The notes under the pieces are model-generated. The model saw only the letters and a program-made list of their open reading frames with translations. It was not told the origin of the DNA and searched no databases. The position numbers and the translations under genes were made by a program. A DNA stretch of 16,670 nucleotides from positions 1 through 16,670 of the forward strand of contig NZ_LLZN01000098.1 in NCBI RefSeq assembly GCF_001509795.1, read 5' to 3'. Origin of the DNA: Streptomyces sp. NRRL WC-3605 (GTDB taxonomy: Bacteria > Actinomycetota > Actinomycetes > Streptomycetales > Streptomycetaceae). Shown here piece after piece: positions 1 through 5,533 of the stretch (the stretch's first letter is position 1; each line of letters opens with the position of its first letter).

Positions 1-2
1 CG

Positions 3-470
3 GCGGACCCGTTCACGGTCCACACCCGGTGGATCGAGACCGAGTTCGTCAACGACATCAAGCCCTTCACCGCCCCCACCGACACCGGCACCGACGAGGA
101 GAGCGGCCGCGAGACCGTCGTCGTCGAGGTCGGGGGCAAGCGCCTGGAGGTCTCCCTCCCGGCCTCGCTCGGCATGTCGCTGGCCCGCACCGGCCTCGCC
201 GCCGGCGCCAAGCCGAAGCGCCGCGCGGCCAAGAAGTCCGGCCCCGCCGCCTCCGGCGACACCCTCGCCTCCCCGATGCAGGGCACGATCGTCAAGGTCG
301 CGGTCGAGGAGGGCCAGGAGGTCAAGGAGGGCGACCTGATCGTCGTCCTGGAGGCCATGAAGATGGAGCAGCCGCTGAACGCCCACAAGGCGGGCACGGT
401 CAAGGGCCTGACCGCCGAGATCGGAGCCTCCCTCACCTCCGGCGCGCCGATCTGCGAGATCAAGGACTGA
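3..470 (+). CDS. accA2: Acetyl-/propionyl-CoA carboxylase alpha chain, C-terminal part (biotin carrier domain)
   Basis: The left window edge cuts this gene; 155 C-terminal residues remain. The alpha chain carries biotin carboxylase and biotin carrier domains and loads CO2 onto biotin for transfer to acetyl- or propionyl-CoA by a partner beta subunit, supplying malonyl-/methylmalonyl-CoA for fatty acids and polyketides. The carrier domain is plain: SPMQGTIVKV begins the lipoyl-like fold, and EAMKMEQP holds the biotinylated Lys (codon 360-362), 35 residues before the C-terminus, the usual distance. A basic, Ala-rich linker (AKPKRRAAKKSG) precedes the domain, as in actinobacterial AccA/BccA proteins. 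The upstream biotin carboxylase domain lies outside the window. The symbol accA2 rests on the neighbouring genes and on memory of the Streptomyces coelicolor order; a nearly identical paralogue exists there, so the number is less certain than the function. A strong terminator follows within 15 nt. Confidence 0.93.
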   Translation, partial: ADPFTVHTRWIETEFVNDIKPFTAPTDTGTDEESGRETVVVEVGGKRLEVSLPASLGMSLARTGLAAGAKPKRRAAKKSGPAASGDTLASPMQGTIVKVAVEEGQEVKEGDLIVVLEAMKMEQPLNAHKAGTVKGLTAEIGASLTSGAPICEIKD

Positions 471-483
471 CGCCCACGGCACC

Positions 484-530
484 GACGAGGCGCCCGGCGG
501 ACCCCATGGAGGTCCGCCGGGCGCCTCGTC
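484..530. terminator. Perfect 20-bp hairpin after the carboxylase gene
   Basis: Arms at 484-503 and 511-530 are exact reverse complements over 20 bp with a 7-nt loop (CCATGGA). The hairpin starts 14 nt after the carboxylase stop. No T-tract follows, which is normal for Streptomyces terminators. It should insulate the TetR gene from carboxylase transcription. The remaining 531-628 holds the TetR leader; I see no convincing -10/-35 pair there. Confidence 0.85.
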
Positions 531-628
531 GTCGTACGGGTGGCATTCTTGAGGCACACCGGGCCCGGGCGGACGAGGAGGCAGGGGTGGGCGCGACCTC
601 ACGCGAGCGAGCGGGGAGCGAGGACCTC

Positions 629-1192
629 ATGGCACCTCCGCGCGCCATGCGCGCGGACGCCCGCCGCAATCACGAACGGCTGCTGACGGAGGCCCGGGCC
701 GCCTTCGCCGAGCACGGCACCGACGCGTCCCTGGAGGACGTGGCCCGCCGGGCCGGCGTCGGCATCGGCACGCTGTACCGGCACTTCCCCAACCGGGACG
801 CCCTGGTGAGCGCCGTCTTCGAGGACGCGGCCGGTGAGCTCCTGACCCGCTCGCGCCAGCTCCTGGAGGCCCCGGAGCCGTGTGCGGCCCTGGTGACCTG
901 GCTGCGCGAGACGGTGACGCACGCGGGCGAGTACCGCGGGCTGGCCCGCTCCCTGATGGCCGTCTCGGCCGACGGTTCCTCCGCGCTCGCCCGGTGCAGC
1001 GACCCGATCCGGCAGGCGGGCGGGGCGCTGCTCGCCCGCGCCCAGCAGGCCGGCTCCGTCCGCGCGGACGTGGCGATCGCCGACCTGCTCCAGCTGACGC
1101 ACGCGATCGCCCTGGCGGCGGAGGAGACCCCGTCCGACCCGGACCTCGCGGACCGGCTGCTGAACCTGACCCTGCGGGGCCTGAAGCCCTGA
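629..1192 (+). CDS. TetR/AcrR-family transcriptional regulator
   Basis: This 187-residue protein is of ordinary TetR-family length. The N-terminal helix-turn-helix is clear: LTEARAAFAEHG, then ASLEDVARRAGVGIGTLYRHF at about residues 30-52, with the recognition helix ending in the signature GTLYRHFPNRDAL. The C-terminal ligand-binding half is helical and Ala/Leu-rich (LVTWLRETVTHAGEYRGLARSLM), typical of the TetR_C SbtR-like group common in actinobacteria. I chose ATG 629 because it lies about 10 residues before the first helix and is preceded by purine-rich GGGGAGCGAGGA; the frame stays open upstream across the terminator, but that stretch is not protein-like. The stop is four bases from the stop of the convergent DeoR gene. 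No operator could be identified, so the target and ligand are unknown. It may act on its own promoter or on genes outside the window. Confidence 0.88.
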   Translation: MAPPRAMRADARRNHERLLTEARAAFAEHGTDASLEDVARRAGVGIGTLYRHFPNRDALVSAVFEDAAGELLTRSRQLLEAPEPCAALVTWLRETVTHAGEYRGLARSLMAVSADGSSALARCSDPIRQAGGALLARAQQAGSVRADVAIADLLQLTHAIALAAEETPSDPDLADRLLNLTLRGLKP

Positions 1193-1196
1193 GGGG

Positions 1197-2150
1197 TCAG
1201 CGCCGCCGCAGGTCGGCGACCCGGGCCCGCTCCCGCTCGGCGCCCTGCTCACCGAGCATCGTGGCGGCGGCGGGCCGCAGCCCCGGAGGAGCCTGACCCC
1301 GGCGCGGTCCCGGCAGCGCGCGCTGCTGCTGTCGGCGCGCCGGGACCTCGTCACCCCCCGACGCCCCGGCCGCCCCGGCCACGGCGATCTGCACCCCCTG
1401 GTCGGCGAGGGCCTGGAGCTCGGTGTGGGCACGGTCGTCATGGGCCGGCGGCTCGTCGGTGACCAGCCGCGTGATGACGTCCGAGGGCACCGTCTGGAAC
1501 ATCGTGTCGGTGCCGAGCTTGGTGTGGTCGGCGAGGACGACGACCTCCGCGGCGGCCTGCACCAACGCCCGGTCGACGGACGCCGACAGCATGTTGGACG
1601 TGGACAGTCCGCGCTCGGCGGTCAGCCCGCTCCCGGAGAGGAAGGCCCGCGACACCCGCAGCCCCTGGAGGGACTGCTCGGCGCCGCTGCCGACGAGGGC
1701 GTAGTTCGAACCGCGCAGCGTGCCGCCGGTCATCACGACCTCGACCCGGTTGGCGTGGGCCAGCGCCTGCGCCACCAGGAGGGAGTTGGTGACGACGGTC
1801 AGCCCGGGCACCCGGGCGAGCCGGCGGGCCAGCTCCTGGGTGGTGGTCCCCGCCCCGACGACGATGGCCTCGCCCTCCTCCACGAAGTTCGCGGCGAGGT
1901 CGGCGATGGCGGTCTTCTCGGCGGTCGCGAGATGTGACTTCTGCGGAAAGCCGGACTCCCGCGTGAACCCGCCCGGCAATACCGCACCGCCGTGCCGGCG
2001 GTCGAGGAGTCCTTCTGCCTCCAGCGCGCGCACGTCCCGCCGTACGGTCACTTCGGAGGTCTGGACGACGCGGGCGAGCTCACGGAGCGACACGGCCCCG
2101 TTCGCTCGCACCATTTCGAGGATCAATTGGCGACGTTCTGCAGCGAACAC
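1197..2150 (-). CDS. DeoR/GlpR-family sugar-phosphate-responsive repressor
   Basis: This 317-residue regulator starts at GTG 2150. Residues 1-57 form the DeoR winged helix: MFAAERRQLILEMV, then SLRELARVVQTSEVTVRRDV and LEAEGLLDRRHGGAV, the family signature. The rest is the isomerase-like sensor domain, with sugar-phosphate-binding loops IVVGAGTTTQELA, VMTGGTLRGSNYALVG and LSGSGLTAERGLSTSN, and LADHTKLG near the end. Such proteins usually repress sugar or nucleoside catabolism and are released by a phosphorylated sugar. The first ~262 residues are normal family length; the last ~55 are an Arg/Pro/Gln-rich tail without recognisable fold. The gene lies downstream of lpdA on the same strand behind a hairpin and has its own promoter signals. 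Given the deoxyribose-phosphate pathway 2-9 kb away, it is my best candidate for the regulator of that regulon (inference). Confidence 0.9.
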   Translation of the reverse strand: MFAAERRQLILEMVRANGAVSLRELARVVQTSEVTVRRDVRALEAEGLLDRRHGGAVLPGGFTRESGFPQKSHLATAEKTAIADLAANFVEEGEAIVVGAGTTTQELARRLARVPGLTVVTNSLLVAQALAHANRVEVVMTGGTLRGSNYALVGSGAEQSLQGLRVSRAFLSGSGLTAERGLSTSNMLSASVDRALVQAAAEVVVLADHTKLGTDTMFQTVPSDVITRLVTDEPPAHDDRAHTELQALADQGVQIAVAGAAGASGGDEVPARRQQQRALPGPRRGQAPPGLRPAAATMLGEQGAERERARVADLRRR

Positions 2151-2157
2151 GAAACTG

Positions 2158-2190
2158 ACAGTAACCCCAACGACCGTCTGCTTTCAGCAG
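2158..2190 (-). promoter_or_regulatory. deoR-family gene promoter, leaderless, with palindrome over the -35
   Basis: Reading the minus strand, TACTGT (2163-2158) fits the TAnnnT -10 consensus and lies exactly 7 nt before GTG 2150, and no Shine-Dalgarno sequence precedes the start. This is the layout of a leaderless transcript. With a 17-bp spacer the -35 would be TGAAAG (2186-2181). That hexamer lies inside the palindrome CTGCT-GAA-AGCAG (2178-2190, 5-bp arms), a plausible autoregulatory operator. The palindrome differs from the CTACGCGCGTAG sites at the phosphorylase and deoC promoters. Confidence 0.5.
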
Positions 2191-2281
2191 TTTGCGCCGA
2201 ATAACAGAAGTTGTTCGTACGCGGGCACCCCGAGTGGTATAAGGCCTAGTCCCGCCGCCTATGCCGCTCGCATGCGCGGCA

Positions 2282-2304
2282 ACTCCCCGTGACCAGCGGG
2301 GAGT
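2282..2304 (-). terminator. Hairpin terminator after lpdA
   Basis: ACTCCCCG (2282-2289) pairs with CGGGGAGT (2297-2304) around a 7-nt loop, beginning 13 nt beyond the lpdA stop on the minus strand. It separates lpdA from the downstream DeoR-family gene and suggests separate transcription. Confidence 0.7.
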
Positions 2305-2316
2305 CGGATCCGGCCG

Positions 2317-3765
2317 TCAGAGGTCGGCGCCCGCCTTGCGCGTGTGCAGCTGCCGGGCGACCTCGGCGATCGACCCCGAAAGCGAGGGGTACACGGTGAA
2401 GGCGTTCGCGATCTGCTCGACCGTCAGATTGTTGTCGACGGCGATCGAGATGGGGTGGATCAGTTCCGAGGCGCGCGGGGCCACGACGACACCGCCGACC
2501 ACGATGCCGGTGCCCGGCCGGCAGAAGATCTTGACGAAGCCGTCCCGGATCCCCTGCATCTTCGCGCGGGGATTGCGCAGCAGCGGCAGCTTCACCACGC
2601 GGGCGTCGATCTTCCCCGCGTCCACGTCGGCCTGGGTGTACCCGACGGTGGCGATCTCGGGATCGGTGAAGACGTTCGAGGACACGGTCTTCAGATTCAG
2701 CGGGGCCACGGCGTCGCCGAGGAAGTGGTACATGGCGATACGCCCCTGCATCGCCGCGACCGAGGCCAGGGCGAACACACCCGTGACATCCCCCGCCGCA
2801 TAGACGCCGGGAGCGGTCGTCCGGGACACCTTGTCGGTCCAGATGTGCCCGGACTCACGGACCTTGACGCCGGCCTCCTCCAGGCCGAGGCCCTCGGAGT
2901 TCGGGACGGCGCCGACGGCCATCAGGCAGTGGCTGCCGCTGATGACCCGGCCGTCCGCCAGGGTGACCTCCACCCGGTCGCCGACCCGCTTGGCGGCGGC
3001 GGCACGCGAGCGCGCCATGACGTTCATGCCACGGCGCCGGAAGACGTCCTCCAGCACAGCGGCGGCGTCCGGGTCCTCCCCGGGCAGCACCCGGTCCCGC
3101 GACGAAACGAGCGTGACCCGCGAGCCCAGCGCCTGATAGGCACCCGCGAACTCGGCGCCGGTGACGCCCGAACCCACCACGATGAGCTCCTCGGGCAGCT
3201 CGTCGAGGTCGTAGACCTGGGTCCAGTTCAGGATGCGCTCGCCGTCCGGCTGGGCGTCGGGCAGCTCGCGCGGGTGACCGCCCGTCGCGATGAGCACGGC
3301 GTCGGCGACCAGCGTCTCCTCGCTGCCGTCGGCGGTCCGCACCACGACCTTGCGCGACCCGTCGAGGGCCTGCATGCCCTCCAGCCGCCCGCGCCCGCGC
3401 ATGACCCGGGCACCGGCCCGCGTCACCGACGCGGTGATGTCGTGCGACTGGGCGAGCGCGAGCCGCTTCACACGCCGGTTGACCTTGCCCAGGTCGACGC
3501 CCACGACACGCGCGGGCGTGTCGATGTGCGGGGTGTCGTCGGCGACGATGATGCCCAGCTCCTCGTACGAGGAGTCGAAGGTGGTCATCACCTCGGCCGT
3601 GGCGATCAGAGTCTTGGACGGCACGCAGTCGGTCAGCACCGACGCCCCGCCCAGACCGTCGGAGTCGACGACGGTCACCTCCGCGCCGAGCTGAGCGGCG
3701 ACCAGCGCCGCTTCGTATCCGCCGGGTCCGCCACCGATGATCACGATCCGAGTCACGTACTCCAT
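2317..3765 (-). CDS. lpdA: NAD(P)H-quinone dehydrogenase, LpdA type (flavin disulfide reductase family)
   Basis: This 482-residue protein has the pyridine nucleotide-disulfide reductase architecture: an FAD Rossmann motif GGGPGGYEAALVAAQLGAE (residues 11-29), a second nucleotide motif VVGSGVTGAEFAGAYQALG, the FAD motif TTAPGVYAAGDVTGV, and a C-terminal dimerisation domain. The redox-active site is altered. Canonical lipoamide dehydrogenases have two cysteines (GGTCLNVGCIPSK); here the stretch is GGASVLTDCVPSK, with Ser42 in place of the first Cys and only Cys47 kept. The C-terminal His-Glu dyad region is also replaced (VYPSLSGSIAEV). This matches mycobacterial LpdA, a quinone reductase rather than a lipoamide dehydrogenase. 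The start could be ATG 3765 (used here) or GTG 3756 (VTRIVIIGG), which aligns better with mycobacterial LpdA and has GACAAT 7 nt upstream. Mycobacterial lpdA also lies near deoD and pmmB, which supports conserved synteny. Confidence 0.9.
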   Translation of the reverse strand: MEYVTRIVIIGGGPGGYEAALVAAQLGAEVTVVDSDGLGGASVLTDCVPSKTLIATAEVMTTFDSSYEELGIIVADDTPHIDTPARVVGVDLGKVNRRVKRLALAQSHDITASVTRAGARVMRGRGRLEGMQALDGSRKVVVRTADGSEETLVADAVLIATGGHPRELPDAQPDGERILNWTQVYDLDELPEELIVVGSGVTGAEFAGAYQALGSRVTLVSSRDRVLPGEDPDAAAVLEDVFRRRGMNVMARSRAAAAKRVGDRVEVTLADGRVISGSHCLMAVGAVPNSEGLGLEEAGVKVRESGHIWTDKVSRTTAPGVYAAGDVTGVFALASVAAMQGRIAMYHFLGDAVAPLNLKTVSSNVFTDPEIATVGYTQADVDAGKIDARVVKLPLLRNPRAKMQGIRDGFVKIFCRPGTGIVVGGVVVAPRASELIHPISIAVDNNLTVEQIANAFTVYPSLSGSIAEVARQLHTRKAGADL

Positions 3766-3840
3766 TGTCCCGCACGCGACAGGGTGCGACCGCCTGGGGG
3801 GCCACCACGAGACACCACCGTTACGGGAGTGGCACTGCCG

Positions 3841-3846
3841 TACCCT
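3841..3846 (+). promoter_or_regulatory. Leaderless -10 (TACCCT) of the gamma-glutamylcyclotransferase-like gene
   Basis: TACCCT fits TAnnnT and ends 7 nt before ATG 3854. The intervening bases are pyrimidines, so no ribosome-binding site is possible. The same hexamer and spacing occur at the phosphorylase gene. The 88-bp divergent spacer (3766-3853) therefore carries promoters in both directions; no good -35 is visible. Confidence 0.5.
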
Positions 3847-3853
3847 TCCCCCC

Positions 3854-4291
3854 ATGTCGCTCTACGCCGCGTACGCCGGCAATCTCGACGCGCGGCTGAT
3901 GACCCGCCGCGCCCCCCACTCGCCGCTGCGCGCCACCGGCTGGCTCAACGGGTGGCGGCTGACGTTCGGCGGCGAACAGCTCGGCTGGGAGGGCGCGCTG
4001 GCCACGCTCGTCGAGGACCCCCTGGAATCGGTCTTCGTCGCGCTCTACGACATCGCGCCGATGGACGAGGACTCCCTGGACCGCTGGGAGGGCGTGGGCC
4101 TGGGCATATACCGCCGCCTGCGCGTCCGCGTGCACACCCTGGAGGGCGAGGAGCAGGCCTGGACGTACGTCCTGAACGCCTACGAGGGCGGCCTCCCCTC
4201 GGCGCGCTACCTGGGCGAGATCGCCGACGCGGCCGAATCCGCGGGAGCCCCCCACGACTACGTCATGGAACTGCGCAAGCGCCCCTGCTGA
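3854..4291 (+). CDS. Gamma-glutamylcyclotransferase-like protein (GGCT/AIG2 fold)
   Basis: This 145-residue cytosolic protein has the GGCT-like fold. The N-terminal glycine loop MSLYAAYAGNLDARLM corresponds to the YGSNL-type substrate loop, followed by GWLNGWRLTFGGEQLGWEGALATLVE, VFVALYDIAPMDEDSLDRWEGVGLGIYRR (the usual 'LxxLDxxEG' region) and a C-terminal YVLNAYEGGLPSARYLGEI segment where family members hold the substrate. Family enzymes release 5-oxoproline from gamma-glutamyl amino acids or amines. Streptomyces makes mycothiol rather than glutathione, so the substrate is unlikely to be glutathione-derived and stays open. ATG 3854 is chosen because it begins the conserved strand and sits behind a leaderless -10. 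The gene is divergent from lpdA and about 100 bp upstream of the phosphorylase gene, which has its own promoter. Confidence 0.85.
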   Translation: MSLYAAYAGNLDARLMTRRAPHSPLRATGWLNGWRLTFGGEQLGWEGALATLVEDPLESVFVALYDIAPMDEDSLDRWEGVGLGIYRRLRVRVHTLEGEEQAWTYVLNAYEGGLPSARYLGEIADAAESAGAPHDYVMELRKRPC

Positions 4292-4356
4292 CCCACCGGC
4301 CCCACTTTTCGTCGGATACGACAAGACAACGATCGCCATCCCGTGAGCTCCGTCAT

Positions 4357-4386
4357 CTACGCGCGTAGGCCCAAACCGGCTACCCT
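4357..4386 (+). promoter_or_regulatory. Purine nucleoside phosphorylase promoter with CTACGCGCGTAG operator
   Basis: CTACGCGCGTAG (4357-4368) is a perfect 12-bp palindrome. TACCCT (4381-4386) is a TAnnnT -10 ending exactly 7 nt before GTG 4394, with no ribosome-binding site between. A -35 at 17-bp spacing would fall at 4358-4363, inside the palindrome, and the sequence there is not -35-like. Binding at the palindrome would block RNA polymerase. The identical palindrome recurs in the deoC promoter at 8104-8115, the main reason to call it an operator. Confidence 0.65.
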
Positions 4387-4393
4387 CAGTCGC

Positions 4394-5218
4394 GTGAACG
4401 CATCTCTCCTTCCGGACGACATCCAGGGCGACCCGCACGCGGCCGCCGACGCCGCCGCCGCACGCCTGCGCGAACTCACGGGCGCCGACACCCACGACGT
4501 CGCCCTGGTGATGGGCTCCGGCTGGGCCCCGGCAGTGGACGCCCTCGGCGCGCCCGAGGCCGAGTTCCCGGTCACCGAGCTGCCCGGCTTCCCGCCGCCG
4601 GCGGTCGAAGGGCACGGCGGCAAGATCCGCTCGTACCGCACCGGCGACAAGCGCGCCCTGGTCTTCCTGGGCCGCACGCACTACTACGAGGGCCGCGGCG
4701 TGGCCGCCGTCGCCCACGGCGTGCGCACCGCGGTGGCGGCGGGCTGCAAGACGATCGTGCTCACCAACGGCTGCGGCGGCCTCCGCGAGGGAATGCGCCC
4801 CGGCCAGCCGGTCCTGATCAGCGACCACATCAACCTCACGGCCACCTCCCCCATCGTCGGCGCCAACTTCGTCGACCTCACCGACCTCTACAGCCCCCGC
4901 CTGCGCGCCCTGTGCAAGGAGATCGACGCCACCCTCGAGGAGGGCGTCTACGCACAGTTCCCCGGCCCGCACTACGAGACCCCGGCCGAGATCCGCATGG
5001 CCCGCGTGATCGGCGCGGACCTGGTCGGCATGTCGACGGTCCTCGAGGCGATCGCCGCCCGTGAGGCCGGCGCCGAGGTCCTCGGCATCTCCCTGGTCAC
5101 GAACCTGGCCGCCGGCATGACGGGCGAACCCCTCAACCACGAGGAGGTCCTCCAGGCGGGCCGCGACTCGGCCGCCCGCATGGGCTCCCTCCTGGCCCAG
5201 GTACTGGGCCGCCTGTAG
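4394..5218 (+). CDS. deoD: Purine nucleoside phosphorylase (trimeric, PNP-II/PunA class)
   Basis: This 274-residue enzyme cleaves purine (deoxy)ribonucleosides with phosphate to free base and (deoxy)ribose-1-phosphate. Length and motifs match the trimeric class: the phosphate loop [33 protein letters not shown] (catalytic His region), [45 protein letters not shown] (ribose and phosphate contacts) and [10 protein letters not shown], whose Asn contacts the purine. The symbol deoD follows mycobacterial naming; the protein is not the hexameric enterobacterial DeoD type. GTG 4394 is preferred over an in-frame start at 4343, because the latter would put the -10 and operator inside the gene. It is followed by a 315-bp spacer and the phosphopentose/phosphohexose mutase gene, a pairing also seen in mycobacteria. 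Confidence 0.93.
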   Translation: MNASLLPDDIQGDPHAAADAAAARLRELTGADTHDVALVMGSGWAPAVDALGAPEAEFPVTELPGFPPPAVEGHGGKIRSYRTGDKRALVFLGRTHYYEGRGVAAVAHGVRTAVAAGCKTIVLTNGCGGLREGMRPGQPVLISDHINLTATSPIVGANFVDLTDLYSPRLRALCKEIDATLEEGVYAQFPGPHYETPAEIRMARVIGADLVGMSTVLEAIAAREAGAEVLGISLVTNLAAGMTGEPLNHEEVLQAGRDSAARMGSLLAQVLGRL

Positions 5219-5257
5219 CCGCGTACGGCGAGGAGGGCCCGGGGTGGGGGGTGTCCG
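5218..5257 (+). repeat. Dispersed intergenic repeat, copy 1
   Basis: The bases right after the phosphorylase stop read GCCGCGTACGGCG followed by purines and the G-run CCCGGGGTGGGGGG. A closely similar arrangement occurs just after the lipoprotein gene near the right edge (16539-16572). Both copies begin at or near a stop codon on the same strand, so this looks like a short dispersed 3'-end element, possibly terminator-associated. Confidence 0.55.
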
Positions 5258-5342
5258 CCCGCAGCGTCCGGCGTCAAAGGAACAGCACATCCGTTCCCAC
5301 AGAGCCGCCGGACCGAGGACGGACACCCCCCACCCCGGGCCC
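5235..5342. repeat. Long inverted repeat (23-bp perfect arms) between deoD and pmmB
   Basis: The arms at 5235-5257 and 5320-5342 are perfect 23-bp reverse complements. Inside them, GTCCGGCG (5266-5273) pairs with CGCCGGAC (5306-5313), so the RNA can form a nested, very stable stem of over 30 bp in two parts. The 5343-5349 spacer then leads into T-bearing tandem repeats. It may be a bidirectional or processive terminator or an RNA-stabilising element. Together with 5350-5533 it fills the 315-bp gap, where I see no coding region. Confidence 0.8.
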
Positions 5343-5349
5343 GCACCCC

Positions 5350-5410
5350 TTTGTCGCCCGACGCTTTTGTCGCCCGGCGCTTTGTCGCCCGGCGCTTTGT
5401 CGCCCGGCGC
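5350..5410 (+). repeat. Four tandem copies of a 15-bp unit
   Basis: The unit TTTGTCGCCCGGCGC occurs at 5366-5380, 5381-5395 and 5396-5410, preceded by a variant (A for G, plus one extra T) at 5350-5365. Each unit begins with a T-triplet, unusual in this GC-rich spacer. The array starts 8 nt after the long inverted repeat. It is too short and too regular for a CRISPR array (no spacers). Function unknown; slippage or a tail of T-tracts after the hairpin are possibilities. Confidence 0.85.
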
Positions 5411-5461
5411 TACAGAAGCGACACCGGGCCGCCGCAGGCACCAAAGGGACGACCCGCACCG

Positions 5462-5493
5462 CGAAGACCACCCGGGCCCCGAAGACCACCCGG
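5462..5493 (+). repeat. Short direct repeat in the pmmB leader
   Basis: CGAAGACCACCCGG occurs at 5462-5475 and again at 5480-5493, an 18-bp period, 40 nt before the mutase start. This could be a direct-repeat regulator site or residue of local duplication. No clear -10 element was found in 5411-5533. Confidence 0.5.
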
Positions 5494-5533
5494 ACCCGCC
5501 CTCCGCCCCGACCACCACGAGAGGCTGACCGAC

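Noticed and set aside
29..628. Upstream extension of the TetR-family frame into the carboxylase gene and terminator.
   Set aside because: This part is Arg/Pro-rich, out of frame with the real carboxylase sequence and crosses a perfect terminator hairpin.
3862..3872. TACGCCGCGTA, similar to the deoD/deoC operator, at the start of the GGCT gene.
   Set aside because: It has an odd centre, lies inside codons for Tyr-Ala-Ala-Tyr and is downstream of the start; probably coincidental.
5350..5410. CRISPR-like or phase-variable array.
   Set aside because: Units are 15 bp with no spacers and no cas genes; it is not in a coding region.
5351..5533. N-terminal extension of pmmB through the tandem repeats (FVARR repeats).
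   Set aside because: The frame reads through the array only because the period (15) is a multiple of three; homologous mutases begin near GTG 5534.
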